This document shows positions 33,992 through 45,599 of a stretch of 64,000 nt of DNA, piece by piece. Origin of the DNA: Bombyx mori (lineage: Eukaryota; Arthropoda; Insecta; Lepidoptera; Bombycidae); contig NC_085128.1 of the NCBI RefSeq assembly GCF_030269925.1, positions 15,378,501 through 15,442,500 of the forward strand, given 5' to 3'. Positions within the stretch are counted from its first letter, which is position 1, and every line of letters starts with the position of its first letter. Below the pieces are notes generated by a model. It worked only from the letters and a program-made list of their open reading frames with translations. It did not search any database and was not told the origin of the DNA. The position numbers and the translations under genes are program-made.

Positions 33992-34295
33992 CTAGCTTTT
34001 GCCCGCGACTCGGTCTGCGTAGAATAGTTACTTTGGCATAACGCTAAATTTTACCCCGCATTTCATTTAATGAAAATATTTTTGAATTATAGAATGTTAA
34101 GGAGCTATTTAAACCCCTATTTTGAAACATTATTTGTTGGGGCTCCACTTGTATCGGTCTTAGCGTGATGTTATATAGCCTATATAGCCTTCCTCGATAA
34201 ATGGGCTATCTAACGTTGAAATAATTTTTCAAACTGGACCAGTAGTTCCTGAGATTAGCGCGTACAAACAAGCTCTTCAGCTTTATAATATTATA
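33992..34295 (-). mobile_element. Helitron-like element, degraded
   Basis: Read on the minus strand it begins near TTATAATATTATAAAGCTGA and ends GAGTCGCGGGCAAAAGCTAG. The 3' CTAG follows a GC-rich stem as in Helitrons. The interior GATAAATGGGCTATCTAAC is a widespread moth motif known to me from Helitron-type repeats. Confidence 0.5.
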
Positions 34296-34301
34296 AGTAC
34301 A

Positions 34302-34556
34302 TAGCTGTACCCATTCGCTTCACAGGGCCTTTAAAACTAACATTATTTCTCACCCCCACAAAGATTCCCATCATTAACGCCCCCACAGCTGGTGTAGGGA
34401 GTCCAACGCTCATATAAATATTAGCCTATCCATTAAGTACCTACATGTATTTTCTACATGGATACCAAGTTTCAAGTCAATCGGATGCACGGCTCAGTAG
34501 TTATAACAGAACATCCGTAAAAACCAATGTAGATTTATATATTAGTATATACTTAA
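34302..34556 (-). mobile_element. Helitron-like element, second family, copy 1
   Basis: Shares ATAAATATTAGCCTATC, ATGGATACCAAGTTTCAAG and GTAGATTTATATATTAGTAT with copies at 35941 (opposite orientation) and 53987. Terminal signals are degraded here. Confidence 0.55.
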
Positions 34557-35121
34557 GTATAAGTATACATGTGTACTCTTGTTGTTATTTCAGTGATCAA
34601 ATAAAAGCCAAAGGTAGATAGAGTAGGAGAAGGTAATGGTTTTGTTTTAAAAAAGTAAACTGGCCGTATAAATTTTTGGTCGATCATATTTATTATAGTA
34701 ATCAAGTGTGATTCACTATCTAATAAAGCCGGGTCTACTTGTTGCTACTTCATCCATTAGCTCCAACGTTGGGATAATCGCCTCGCTACCGAACGACTTC
34801 TAATGAGAAATCGAATTAATTTATTGCTATGCTATATACAGCAACGAGACTAGGGAATGGATAGAGGATTACAAAAACATCTTGGGTAAACTTTATTAAT
34901 TTAAGTATGTTAATATTTAAGGGACGAAGCTAGTGTGCGAAGTTTGAACAAGAAAATATTTCCTCTTTATAATATTAGTATAGAAATATAGATTACTTTA
35001 TTCTTTCATCAATAGTTTTCGCAGGGCACGCGATGTAAAGAATATTTTAGGTGATTTTTCTACACCTTGGGTTACATTATTGGAATTTTAGTAAGGATCC
35101 TTAACTTTTTTCAAATTCAGA

Positions 35122-35629
35122 GGTGTCAAGGAACACCCGGATGGAACGAAGTTCCTTTCGATTAATTAGTGAAGGAATTGTAATTTTTGTTTGGAACGAA
35201 GTTCCTTATCGCGCTTTGTGAAAGGGGGCTAGACGGAAAAAATTCTTACGAAAAGTTGTCACGACACTTTTTGCTATAAATTCTTACGAAAAGTTGTCAC
35301 GACACTTTTTGCTATAAATTCTTACGAAAAGTTGTCACGACACTTTTGGAACGAAGTTCCTTATCGCGCGTTGTGAAAGGGGGCTAGACGGAAAAAATTC
35401 TTACGAAAAGTTGTCACGACACTTTTTGCTATAAATTCTTACGAAAAGTTGTCACGACACTTTTTGCTATAGTAAGCTATTGTAAGCTGTGCGGCGTCGC
35501 ATGTTTCTCTGTCTGTCTGTCTGTCTCTTTCTCTGTCTCTCTCTCTCTTTCTTCATACCTCAAATAGAACTTTAAATTAATATTTTTATAATTGGGAACT
35601 TCGTTCCTATCCGGTGTCCCACGACACCA
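35122..35629. mobile_element. TIR element with internal minisatellite
   Basis: The ends are inverted: GGTGTCAAGGAACACCCGG, and from the right GGTGTCGTGGGACACCGG, each followed by GGAACGAAGTTCC, itself a short palindrome. Inside are five 37-bp units (AATTCTTACGAAAAGTTGTC...) in blocks of three and two, separated by a 45-bp unit GGAACGAAGTTCCTTATCGC.... It ends in a (TCTG)n/(TCTC)n microsatellite near 35509-35554. Confidence 0.7.
35241..35470 (+). repeat. 37-bp tandem units of the TIR element
   Basis: Units begin near 35241, 35278, 35315, 35397 and 35434, almost identical to each other. A single reversed unit lies at 35811-35847. Confidence 0.85.
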
Positions 35630-35810
35630 CACATCTTTTTTTAAGTTATAATAATAAATTACGGCATTATGAAGAAGAAAAAAACAATACTATGAACTAA
35701 ATTACTATTGTTGAAACGCTATCTCGAGAAACTGTACTCATTACGCGGACCAATCGGATACGAGCAATGTCACGCGATAAGCGCCTACACGTTGATTGGT
35801 CAGAATGACG

Positions 35811-35915
35811 GATCTAAAAAGTGTCGTGACAACTTTTCGTAAGAATTTTTTCCGTCTAGCCCCCTCTCACAACGCGCAATAAGGAACTTCGTTCCAAAAC
35901 TTCGTTCCAATAAAT
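35811..35915 (-). repeat. Reversed arm of the minisatellite element
   Basis: AAAAAGTGTCGTGACAACTT, then AAGAATTTTTTCCGTCTAGC, then AAGGAACTTCGTTCC is the reverse complement of the unit pair at 35348-35430. So an outer element, of which 35122-35629 is only part, may extend to here. Confidence 0.7.
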
Positions 35916-35940
35916 ACGAAACTGTTATTATTTAAAATTA

Positions 35941-36209
35941 ATCTACTATACTAGGATACTAATATATAAATCTACAGTGGTTTTGCTGTACGCTTACGGT
36001 ACATCTGGGAACCGATCCAGATATAGATAGATTGACTTGAAACTTGGTATCCATGTAGAAAATACATGTACTTAATGGATAGGCTAATATTTATATGAGT
36101 CTTGGACTCCCTACACCAGTTGCGGGGGCGTTAATGATGAGAATCTTTGTGGGGGTGAGAAATAATAATGTTAATTTTAAATGCCCAGCAAAGTGTACGG
36201 GTACAGTTA
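35941..36209 (+). mobile_element. Helitron-like element, second family, copy 2
   Basis: Starts TCTACTATACTAGG next to ATATATAAATCTACAGTGG and continues through the shared blocks in the opposite sense to the 34302 copy. It ends GGGTACAGTTAG before T, close to the CTRR rule. Confidence 0.55.
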
Positions 36210-36214
36210 GTTTT

Positions 36215-37687
36215 AAATAAAGATCAAAATTTAGAATAAGAAAAATTCGCAATTCTGTGATGAGGTTATGTATACCGGAATGTCGTCGTATATAAATAAT
36301 GTCTTCCTGATCCATTTGTCATTATTCAAAACATCAAATGGATATTAAATAAATTTAGTAGATGCCGCGAGATAAAAGACCCCGTCAAATCTAATAAGTA
36401 GCCACAGAATTCGTGCGATCCGCAAGAATCAGCCGAAATCCTTCATTTGATGTGACGTTAATCTTTTTTTTTTTTCTCAATCAAAGGGATCCTCGGATCT
36501 GTCGAATTAAACAAGGCTCGGCCTAACGATGTCGGTCTAAGACGATTGTGTCCGATTCATTAGTGATACCAGCTAGCTTTTTGCTCCTTCTTATCATCGT
36601 ACGTTGGCGGGTTGTACTGTGGCAGTGACGATTAAAAACAGTAATTAAATTATTTTTTTAATATATTCCTTTTACAGTTATCGTGGAAAACCGTAGTAAA
36701 GACAGAGTGGAGAGTGAGTAGATACAATTGATGTAAAAAAAAGACGTGTGGCACTCGGAGACTGCTGCGGTAAAGCTATTGCATAGCATTTTTTATCAAC
36801 TTATGCAATTATAAATCGACAATAATAATTTAATATTAAAACAACAATAAAATAAGATCCGGCGAGAAACTCAGTGGGCTAACTTTCAATGAATCTGCTA
36901 CATTGTGAGTATTCCATTTTGACCGCGCACTCACTAGAGGGCGCTACATGGGATAGAGACACGCCTTTGAATGCTGGTTCTAACTCTCATTCGCTCAGAA
37001 TCAACGGTTTAGCTAGTTTATTTTTAATGCCACTCCAATCACTGAATGAGTAGTAGGAGTAGTATAAAAATTCTTCGACTAAGCGATAGAAAATGGCACG
37101 CCCAACGCATTGTAATGTGATATAATTTTCTATTTTACAATTCCGTTTGTCGCCGATAGATGGCGCTTGACGCAAAAGCTGAATCGCGCTATCGTTGTGT
37201 TACCCACGAAATTATATCACATATTTTGATAGAACATAAATCGGTGTTTAGACTTCTTACTTTATGCACTACACAAGCGCAACGTGTGAATATGTTGAAC
37301 GCGAGCTACATACATAGTAGGCGTAGTCAGGGGTGGAAGGTTTTTTTCGTTACGGAATTTCATGATTTCGCTCTCAAGCCGTGCTCAAACTGCTCAAGGC
37401 CCGCGATAAAATCTATGCGATAGCTTAATAACTGGGGATTCACTGATTTTAAATAAATAACTTACCGGTAAGTTGATTGTAAACGGTTTTCTACGTTATT
37501 TTATTAAAAAATGTAATTCAACTTTATAAAACTTTTAATGATCTAATCCGATTTTCGTAAATCCGGTCGTCCGGACGTAAAGGCGAAAACTAATGACGCA
37601 ACACGAAGTAGCTTCCGGGAATTTTGTAGGAATGATTAAAAACATTTTTCGAACATAGGCGAGGTTAGGGATTTTTTATTTGAAGCT
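36215..37687. other. 1.5-kb stretch without gene
   Basis: A 30-bp scrap of the L1-like LINE (AAGATCCGGCGAGAAACTCA) lies at 36855. The ORF at 37160-37423 has no recognisable domain. CGATAGATGGCGC and GAGGGCGCTAC motifs resemble insertion remnants. Confidence 0.4.
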
Positions 37688-37697
37688 AGTGCGTGCT

Positions 37698-38018
37698 TTT
37701 TTTTATGATTGAAGGATTACTGGTGGCCCGGAGGCCTTTCCAGTTTCACCAGGACAGGTGGGCGAGCAAAGGCTCAGCCAGGAGGGGTGGGATTTGCTAA
37801 CAGCTGCCCGAGCGCCTCCGAAGGAGACCTAACAACTCAACTGCAACTGCTTCGCGAATGGATCTACTACCGGATCGGAATCGCGACCCGCTGAGAAGAT
37901 CCGGCGAGAAACTCAGCGGGCTGATGCATGGGTTAGGTTGCACGTCGACCTCTTTGTCGAGTTCGACGAGTACGGTTACAGAGGTCCCTAAGCCTGCTCC
38001 TAGTGTTAGAGCTGAGCG
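37698..38018 (-). mobile_element. L1-like LINE 3' fragment, type 2 tail, with 10-bp target duplication
   Basis: T-run, AAGGATTACTGGTGGCCCGG, CAGCCAGGAGGGGTGGGA, CGCCTCCGAAGGAGACC, CGGCGAGAAACTCAGCGGGC. Flanked by AGTGCGTGCT (37688-37697 and 38019-38028). Confidence 0.8.
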
Positions 38019-38029
38019 AGTGCGTGCTC

Positions 38030-38965
38030 ACAGCATTATCAATGAATGTTTTTTATCGACCGATTTGATTGGCAGCAAAGCCAGGTTATCTTTAGATCCA
38101 GTTTACTTTATCTCAGCGTCCCAGCCAATCTCTACTGCCTAACCTTTCTGTTTTTAATTTCCGCAACTCACAGATATTTTATATAGAAAAAAAAACGGGT
38201 TTGTTGAGTCTTTATTAATTCCGAGAAATTTGTGCTATTGTCGATTTTTCAACAGTGAAACTATGCTCGATGTTCTAGTGTCCTAGGTATGCCAATACTG
38301 ATGGTAGACCGTATTGGTATCGCCATTCGGTTGTGAGGGCGAATTTTAACGTAAACAAGGCTTTGAGACAAACGAAAAACATTATTATAATTAAAATGTG
38401 CGACATAGCTTCTACCAATGATCGTAATTTTATTCACCTACTTCTTTATCGATAAGTATCCGTCATCTGGGGTTACCGTTCGATTCGATTCACAAGTTCA
38501 CTTCAATTCTACTTATCTCATTACACTAAAATTTCGCTTTTTAGGTTTTTTACATAGAAAAAATTTGAATACGGCAGCATAGTTGTGTGCGTAGCCAAAC
38601 AAAGCAGGCAACTGTGAAGCCCTGAGAACGCCATCGGCTCTACCAAGATAATTCAGAAAATATTCAGCTGAGGAAATATATTTGTTTTCTCCTCGTTTAA
38701 GGGTGATACAAAATCAAATTAAATTTGTTCGAACTTAAATGTCTTCATGATATATTTTTTATATTATATTATAAAACGTATACCGACCGCGCTCAAAAAG
38801 AGCAACAGTACCGAAAAAAAATCAGGCGAAATAAAACTTAGCGGGCTTGTCTTTGTATTACACGTTCGGTTTTCATTAACAATTTTATATTACAAAATAC
38901 AAAAAGGAATACCGAATAAAGGAAAAGGATAACTTTGGAAAATGCTGAACAGTATTGTTTTATTG
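38030..38965. other. Stretch without recognised gene
   Basis: Nothing identified. Confidence 0.4.
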
Positions 38966-38969
38966 ACTT

Positions 38970-39430
38970 GATGGATCAACGAGCTTATGTCTCGGTGGTT
39001 ATTGGGGCACATAGACATCACCCACTTGGAGAAATGAGGTTGGAAATCTCAATTAATCAATATAACGGCTATATAATTGTATAAATCCCACCTTTCAAAC
39101 CGGAACGCTTGGCTAGTCAGCATCAGAAATAGGCAGAACTGTGGTATCTTATAGCCGGTGTGGTGGAGCTCGATGGGGTCTAGTCGATACTTGGTTTTGT
39201 GGGGCGAATGCCTCGCGCGCCTTTTCCAAGGCGTAGTCTCCTACTAGGAATTGGGGGAGGTGGAGGACCTTGGCCCTCCTCGTCTCCCTCTTCCTCTCTG
39301 GGGGCGCCGAAGTCAGACATAACCCGGTCCATTACTGCCTTCGACCGGGTATCCGTAAATGGATTCCCCAACGATAAAAAAAAATAATGGTGGTATCTAC
39401 CCGTTAGCACTTACTATACGCCCTTCTTGC
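38970..39430 (-). mobile_element. Bm1 SINE, degraded, split by an R1-clade LINE fragment
   Basis: The left part, 38970-39149, is a diverged reversed Bm1 body up to GTGGTATCT. The right part resumes GTGGTATCTACCCGTTAGCA at 39390. The insert at 39150-39389 separates them. Confidence 0.7.
39150..39389 (+). mobile_element. R1-clade LINE 3' UTR fragment inserted in Bm1
   Basis: Contains GAATGCCTCGCGCGCC, ATTGGGGGAGGTGGAGGACC, CATAACCCGGTCCATTACTG and an A tail, the reverse of the 3' UTR in the copies at 49868 and 59420. Flanked by GTGGTATCT at 39141-39149 and 39390-39398. Confidence 0.8.
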
Positions 39431-39699
39431 ATCGTGTTCCAAGGCTCGTAACCTTTGCGGAGGATTTTTGTTCGGACATGCTCTGCTTCCAATATATGGT
39501 GTAATAACACTCAGAGAATACTGCTGCTCATTCTCCACTGAAAGAAACTCTTAGGCGTCCTTTAAAACACCTACCGGAAGAGATCGGTGGTACTATGTAT
39601 TTTACACACACAAAACTTAAGAGTTTTATCATTATTTTGTGTATTTAAGCCGACGAAAAAGCAATCCTACGCTTAATCCTAGTTTTGACGTACATAGTA

Positions 39700-40128
39700 C
39701 CTACAAATAAAAAAAAATTGTTTAAAAAAACTAACAAAATACGCTTTTATAGAAAATCCAACTAAAAAATAGAAAATAAATTTTAATAAATTTGAATTAA
39801 AAATAGTGTAAGAAAAAATGATTTTATTGGTGCTTAAGGTGCTTTTCAGGATATTATCGAAATAACCCTTCTACTCATATCTGTTCATAAAATATTTATA
39901 ACTACTGATACCATGCACCCCGCGCTTTTTTTACAATAAAATCATTTTTTTTTTTAATTTTTTAGTTGAATTTCAATTTTTTTAATTTTTTTTTTCATTA
40001 TTTTTTTTAATATTAAATTGTCATCGGTCGTTAATAAGTATACCAAATTTCGAGTCAAAATCATGTTCAAAGATTCCGTTACAAACATACATACGTCTGA
40101 AGCAAAATAAAGCGTATTAATAAAAAAA
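39700..40128 (-). repeat. Dispersed MITE-like repeat, copy 2
   Basis: Reverse of the 17000 repeat: AACAAAATACGCTTTTATAG, then ATCATGTTCAAAGATTCCGT, then ACATACATACGTCTGAAGC. It carries about 170 extra bp in the middle. Confidence 0.55.
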
Positions 40129-40129
40129 A

Positions 40130-40857
40130 TGTAAAATTCGTCAATTTTTGTACGAGACTGCTGGTTCTATAATCGAACGCTTGTAATTTTAAGTAACGGT
40201 CTCGTTAATCTCTAGTTAAACGAATGATTAAGTTAATGCTTGCTTTAACAGTGATCGTAGAAACCGGCCGGGCCTGGCTTGTTACTCGAACCACGTCGTT
40301 GTGTCTTTCATTCACTTAATTTTCACGAGTAATTAATGAGCATAGTATTTCTGCGTCGGTTTTTCTCGCGTATTAAATATCTGTTTTCACATCTTCGGGC
40401 TAAGTTTTGGTTGTGTTTAATTTAATTTTGTCATATCGAGAGGTGAAAGGCCATTTCGTTTAGGCGACATTTCGCTTACTACCCGACGTTTATCTTTGTA
40501 TTTAAAGTGGCGTTTTATTTGGTATTAGCATCGACAGTTCGATGTTTTTAGTTGAACTTCAATTAATTTTATTCTGATATGAATAGCTGAAGAAGTTAGT
40601 TTTTCTAAATATTGAACCTTAAATGGCTCTAATGTAAAGTTGCAAAAATGTCGCTTAAACCAAACAGCCTTTTGCCCCTCGATTGTTACTCTATCACGCA
40701 ATGACGGATTCGGATGGAATATCCCTAAAAATATTTTATAACCCGGATTAACGCGCAGAATACTTTTTATCTTGGTAAATGTTTTGAAGCGGGCTGCCCT
40801 GGGTAAATATACTGTTATAAATACGACAGTATGTTTGTTGGTAGCCTATACACAAAT
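40130..40857. other. Stretch without recognised gene
   Basis: Nothing identified up to the Pao/Bel insertion. Confidence 0.4.
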
Positions 40858-41007
40858 TGAATGATGTAATTAAGGTTCAATTTGGTTTGCGTACTATCCG
40901 TAAAGAAAAACTGTGTGTGGTTGCAACGACATTTATTGTGCGACTGACTTCACTTTTGACAAGTAAAAATATCGTAATTAGCAAAGAGTATAAGGTTAGT
41001 AACAACA
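40858..41007 (-). repeat. 3' LTR of the Pao/Bel element
   Basis: Identical to the 5' LTR. On the minus strand it is preceded by TCCTTTGGTGGGCGGTA, a plausible plus-strand primer region. Confidence 0.9.
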
Positions 41008-41275
41008 TACCGCCCACCAAAGGACTACTAAGTTCTTTCTAAATCTATTGCACTAATTACAACGTCAAGGTGACTTCAAAACAATATTCTACAAAACGAA
41101 ATAAAGGTTGCTTAAATACTAGACATCATAATACAATATGCTTAACTTGCGACTTAGTATAATATTGCTACAGTGACATTGGTAGAGAATCTTGACAAAA
41201 TTACAAGATGACCTTTCACCGAGTGGAATCCACTGGCAAACGACATAATTTTGTTATTGATCTTGCCCTTAAGAT

Positions 41276-42412
41276 TCAATATTTTGATCTGAGATAACAT
41301 AGCATTAACTGAATCCCTCCATGTAGTGTCTTGATATGGGCGTCAGCAACGATCAAGTGTACTAGGGTGTTGTAATTTCCAATAATAATTGGGTTTTTTC
41401 GGTCATCAGGTAAGTTAGTATGTTTAAGGCGACCGCCCACCCTGAGGATATGATTCTCATCCAGGTATGGGTTTAGCGATCGTAATTTACTTTTTCTTCT
41501 AACTTGTTTCTTATCTCTTAGCCGATCTATTTCTTCTTTGAATTCTTGTTGTACTAACTTAATGCATGTGATAAGCGCCTCTTCTAATTCTTGTGTAGTT
41601 ATTTCCTTGTTCGTACTTAAATTACTTTTGTATCTTAAAAATCTTTTACAGTAAATAATAGTTTTTAGTAATTCTGGTAACGTATCAAAATCTTCAAACT
41701 GAGCGGTTATAAGTTTTAGTTCTTCTGTATTGTGGTAAGTATTTAATTTTATTGGTTTCATTTCTAATTCTGTTTCCGTTATTCCAGGCTTACTGTATAT
41801 TATTTCTTTTTTGCATAACCACTTAGGCCCTGTCCACCACAACTCTTTCTGTTTCAAGTCCGCCAGCAGCATGCCCCGCGACCCGATGTCTGCAGGATTC
41901 TCTTCCGAAGCTACATGGAACCATCGGTGTGTGTTTACATTTTCTACAATTTCTACGACCCTGTTCGCCACGAATGTCTTCCATCTATGAGGATCACCAG
42001 ATAGCCATGCAAGAACAATTGATGAGTCTGTCCATGCATAGATGTTAGAAGTACGTATACGCATTGCATTTTCTATTTGCTTAAGTAGCCTTGTTAATAA
42101 CAACGCCCCACATAACTCCAGGCGTGGTAGAGACACGGTACGGAGTGGTGCCACTCTAGTACGGGCAGCTAATAGATTGGTGAATACTGAACCATCTTCC
42201 CTCTTCACACGAATGTAAGCTACCGCGGCATAGGCTTTCATGCAAGCATCACTGAAACCATGAACCTCGATGTTTTCCATCTGTGTGCTTACTGTGTTTA
42301 GCCATCTTGGAATACCTATCTCTTTTACATGTTCAAAGTCTTCTCTTCTTGTCAGCCAATCGTGTAACAGCGATTGGTTAATCTCGTCATCCAGCCAATC
42401 GGTTCTAGCCAT
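41276..42412 (-). pseudogene. Pao/Bel pol, second part (RNase H and truncated integrase)
   Basis: The frame continues pol after a frameshift near 42410. RNase H motifs are present: HGFSDAC, RLELCGALLL, YAWTDSS and ENPADIGSRG. An integrase zinc-binding start follows (RVGGRLKHTNLP, HLIVADAHIKTLHGG). The frame stops at LRSKY, where family members have Trp (TGG), here TGA. Reading through the stop gives ILRARSITKLCRLPV: the first part fits integrase, and the end fits the very C-terminus of Pao pol. So the integrase core appears to have been removed by an in-frame internal deletion. The product cannot integrate on its own. Confidence 0.85.
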
Positions 42413-45400
42413 AGCCTTTGTATGAGTATCTTAGCCAAAATCAAGCTAGGGGCGATCCATCCCAGTGGGTCAAAAAGTCTTTGAATATCAGATAGTATGC
42501 CTCTCTTTGTAATACTGCTTGACCTTGCTGGTAAGTTAACCTTGTACTGAAACTGATCCGTGCCCAGGTTCCAGATCAAACCTAGAGCTTGTACATTTCC
42601 ATCTAATTTAAAATCCAACTGTGCTCGAGATGTACGTTTGTTTGGTTCTATAGATTTCAAAAATTCAGCAGAATTGGATGACCATTTTGATAATACAAAT
42701 CCACCTTTCTGTAGAATATTATCTACTTCTTGTGCTCTCTTTATGGCTTCAGGAGCACTGCTCTCCCCCGACATTAGATCGTCCATGTAAAAATCTTCTT
42801 TAATAATTCGAACAGCCATTGGATGATTTCGACCCTCATCGTCAGCTACCTGGTGAAGCGTTCTTACAGCCAGGTGAGGGGCCGCCGCTGTACCAAATGT
42901 AACACGAAGCATACGATATTCTTTAATCGGGTCTGTATCATTCTCTCTCCACAAAAGGCGTTGATATCGATCGGCGTCTTCTTCATAAAGTAATATTTGC
43001 AGGTACATCTTTTGTATATCACTTGCATAGCAAACACGATGTAATCTCGATCTCATAAGTATGTTCCTTAAGTTCTCTTGCAGTTGCGGACCTACAAGCA
43101 ATTCATCGTTTAGAGAAACGCAGTTAGAGCCCTTCGCTGAAGCATCAAATACTACGCGTGTCTTAGAAGTTTCTCTGTCTGCGTGTACCACGGCGTGATG
43201 AGGTAAGTATACTGATTTTCTCTCATTTATTTCATTCTTAGGTATTTCTTCCATGTAGTTAGCTTTTATGTATTCTTGCATGACCTTTGTATAATCTTCT
43301 TTCAGTTTAGTTTCTTTCTTAAATCTTCTTTCTAGTTGAAGTAACCTTTTTCTAGCTATTTCCTTCGTATTTCCTTCAATCGAAATTGGATTATTTGTAT
43401 TAAATGGCAGCCTTACTAGATATCTTCCTTCACTATTTCTCGTATGTGTGCTTTCATATATTGTTTCACATAGCTTTTCTTCCTTTGTTAATATTCTCTT
43501 TTTATCATTGTCAATTTCCCAGAGGGATTTCAACATATGATCTATATGGACTTGATGATGAAGGACCAGAAATGATTCATTTTCACGGCTATTATCGATT
43601 TCTCCGAAGAGGATCCACCCCAGGTTGGTTTCTTGGGCACATGGAGAACCTGGAGGGCCCTTAATAAGTGTTGGTTGCACAATCTGTGCATACTCTTTAA
43701 CACCAAGAAGTAAGTCTATAGAACCTGGTTGGTAGTAGTCTGGATCTGCCAGGTTGAGTCCTTCTAGATGTGGCCAATGTGTGACAGTTACAGCTTTGGA
43801 GGGGATCTTTGTGGTCAACTGTTTACTCATAACATATGCTTGTATGTTGATTTCGAAGCTTGGATTCCAGCGGGAGCCAATCTTAAGTTGAACCACGTGA
43901 TCAACATTAGTCCTAGTAGATCCCACCCCGATAATACTTCCTCTCGCTGATTGCCTGGTAAGTTTGAGCGTTTGAGCCGCCTTCTCGCTTAAAAATGAAG
44001 CCTGCGAACCTTGGTCTACTAGCGCACGAAGAACAACGGTTTGGTTATGCTCGTTCCTCGTTAAAACCATGGCTGTGGCTAGTAGTGCTGTACTTTGCTT
44101 AGTTCTGTGATGTGACGCCACCATGCTATTTATAACCTCTTCTTTCTCTTCTACCCCGTGGTGAGATGCACTCGGTTGATTCTTTTCCTCAGTTTGTGCC
44201 GAGTCTTGATGGCGGTGGAGAAGAGTGTGATGCCGTCTTCTACATAAGCGACAGGACATTTGTAACTTACACTGGTAAGCAGAATGCCCAGGCACCAAAC
44301 AGTTAAAACACAGATTGTTGGTCTTGACATAATCAGCTCTTTCTTCAGGTTGCAGTTTGGTAAAATTCTTACAATGACATAATGTATGTTTTTCTTTACA
44401 GAGCACGCAAGTTCTTTCATTTGGCTGTGACGTGGTGGCTGTGGCAGTTAGTAAATGTGAACGTTCTCTTACAGGTTTGTCACGGCTGCTACAAGTCCCT
44501 GACACGGACAATACAAGTTCTAAGGTACGGTATCTTGACTGCAGGAAATCCTTAAAATTCTCCCAAGTTGGTAGTTCGTCCTCTAATTTTGAATAAGCTG
44601 TCTGCTCCCATTCTTTGTGAGACTCCGGGTCTAACTTTTGTATCACAAGGAATATAATTATAGGATCCCAGGAGCTCGTAGGTATGTTTAAATTTTCTAA
44701 ATTATTCAAACAATCTGTCGTGACGTCTAATAAATTTTTTAATTGATTTGCAGACTGAGAATTAATTTTCTTCTGATTAAATAATTTCTTCAACACTGAG
44801 TTAATTATTAATCGTTTATTTCCATACCTTGACTTCAAAATATTCCATGCTTTTTTATAATTGTTTTCCGTGACTTGAATAGGTTTTAATAATGTTTCTG
44901 CCTCGCAGCTGACTGCACTCTTAAGATAATATAACTTTTGTACGTCACTTAAAGCCGGGTTCTTATCCACTAAGGAGGTAAATAGGTCTTGAAACGTAGG
45001 CCAATCTTCATAGTTTCCAGTGAATTTAGGTAATTCGATTCTCGGTAACCGAACAAGGTTTTCGGTATCCGCAATAATCTTAGAATTATTTGGTGAGGAC
45101 GTTAAAGTACTCGGCGCGGCTGCTTGTGTGAAAGATTGCAAAAGATCTTTTAAATCGGCTAACAAGACGAGATACAAATCTTCGAACACAAAGTAATCTT
45201 CATTTTGAAAATATGGTAACTCTTGTCTTTGTTCTTTCGGTGTTATTTTTACCAATTGTAGATGCGTTTGCTTAAATGTAGTCCAATAGTCTTCGATACA
45301 TTTGATTCTTGCTTCTACATAACCTCTTGTCAATCTAGCTTTTGGACATTTCTTTAAATTAATTTGAGTTTTGTTTAAGAGCGCAGCGGTATCTTCTAAA

Positions 45401-45432
45401 ACGTTCAAAAGTTCATCCATAGTACCGTCCAA
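42352..45432 (-). CDS. Pao/Bel gag-pol, first part (gag to reverse transcriptase)
   Basis: 1026 residues starting MDGTMDELLNVLED. About residues 130-280 match the DUF1759 gag domain of Pao elements (ELPKFTGNYEDWPTFQD). Then come Cys/His motifs including a zinc knuckle C375-X2-C-X4-H-X4-C388. The aspartic protease (DUF1758) active site is ALVDQGS with Asp near 473. The reverse transcriptase has FDASAKG, SDIQKMYLQI, and the catalytic YMDD at 882-885. The last segment (RGILSDIQRLFDPLGWIAPS) is the Pao peptidase/linker motif. The frame runs out at RLWLEPIGWM because of a frameshift; homologous sequence continues in the next frame from 42412. This is the polyprotein of a retrotransposon, not a host gene. 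Confidence 0.93.
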   Translation of the reverse strand: MDGTMDELLNVLEDTAALLNKTQINLKKCPKARLTRGYVEARIKCIEDYWTTFKQTHLQLVKITPKEQRQELPYFQNEDYFVFEDLYLVLLADLKDLLQSFTQAAAPSTLTSSPNNSKIIADTENLVRLPRIELPKFTGNYEDWPTFQDLFTSLVDKNPALSDVQKLYYLKSAVSCEAETLLKPIQVTENNYKKAWNILKSRYGNKRLIINSVLKKLFNQKKINSQSANQLKNLLDVTTDCLNNLENLNIPTSSWDPIIIFLVIQKLDPESHKEWEQTAYSKLEDELPTWENFKDFLQSRYRTLELVLSVSGTCSSRDKPVRERSHLLTATATTSQPNERTCVLCKEKHTLCHCKNFTKLQPEERADYVKTNNLCFNCLVPGHSAYQCKLQMSCRLCRRRHHTLLHRHQDSAQTEEKNQPSASHHGVEEKEEVINSMVASHHRTKQSTALLATAMVLTRNEHNQTVVLRALVDQGSQASFLSEKAAQTLKLTRQSARGSIIGVGSTRTNVDHVVQLKIGSRWNPSFEINIQAYVMSKQLTTKIPSKAVTVTHWPHLEGLNLADPDYYQPGSIDLLLGVKEYAQIVQPTLIKGPPGSPCAQETNLGWILFGEIDNSRENESFLVLHHQVHIDHMLKSLWEIDNDKKRILTKEEKLCETIYESTHTRNSEGRYLVRLPFNTNNPISIEGNTKEIARKRLLQLERRFKKETKLKEDYTKVMQEYIKANYMEEIPKNEINERKSVYLPHHAVVHADRETSKTRVVFDASAKGSNCVSLNDELLVGPQLQENLRNILMRSRLHRVCYASDIQKMYLQILLYEEDADRYQRLLWRENDTDPIKEYRMLRVTFGTAAAPHLAVRTLHQVADDEGRNHPMAVRIIKEDFYMDDLMSGESSAPEAIKRAQEVDNILQKGGFVLSKWSSNSAEFLKSIEPNKRTSRAQLDFKLDGNVQALGLIWNLGTDQFQYKVNLPARSSSITKRGILSDIQRLFDPLGWIAPSLILAKILIQRLWLEPIGWMTRLTNRCYTIG

Positions 45433-45599
45433 CCAGAAAACGGAATAAAATTGTAATATTTATAAATTATGTATAAATTATTTGTCTTTAAATCACTGGA
45501 ATGTGGTTTACGGTTTACTGGAAAACAATATTTTCACTGACCGGCGTCCATTTTCGATAGCTTGTATGTTCAAAAAAATCCGCTCGAATTTGACCAATA

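Noticed and set aside
35241..35470. CRISPR-like array
   Set aside because: Units are contiguous tandem repeats without unique spacers, in a eukaryotic genome.
37160..37423. 87-residue frame as a small gene
   Set aside because: No domain, no splice context, and flanked by repeat-like GATGGCGC motifs.
42352..42412. Programmed frameshift in the Pao/Bel pol
   Set aside because: Pao/Bel elements normally use one continuous frame, no slippery site was obvious, and the element has other defects; a disabling mutation is more likely.
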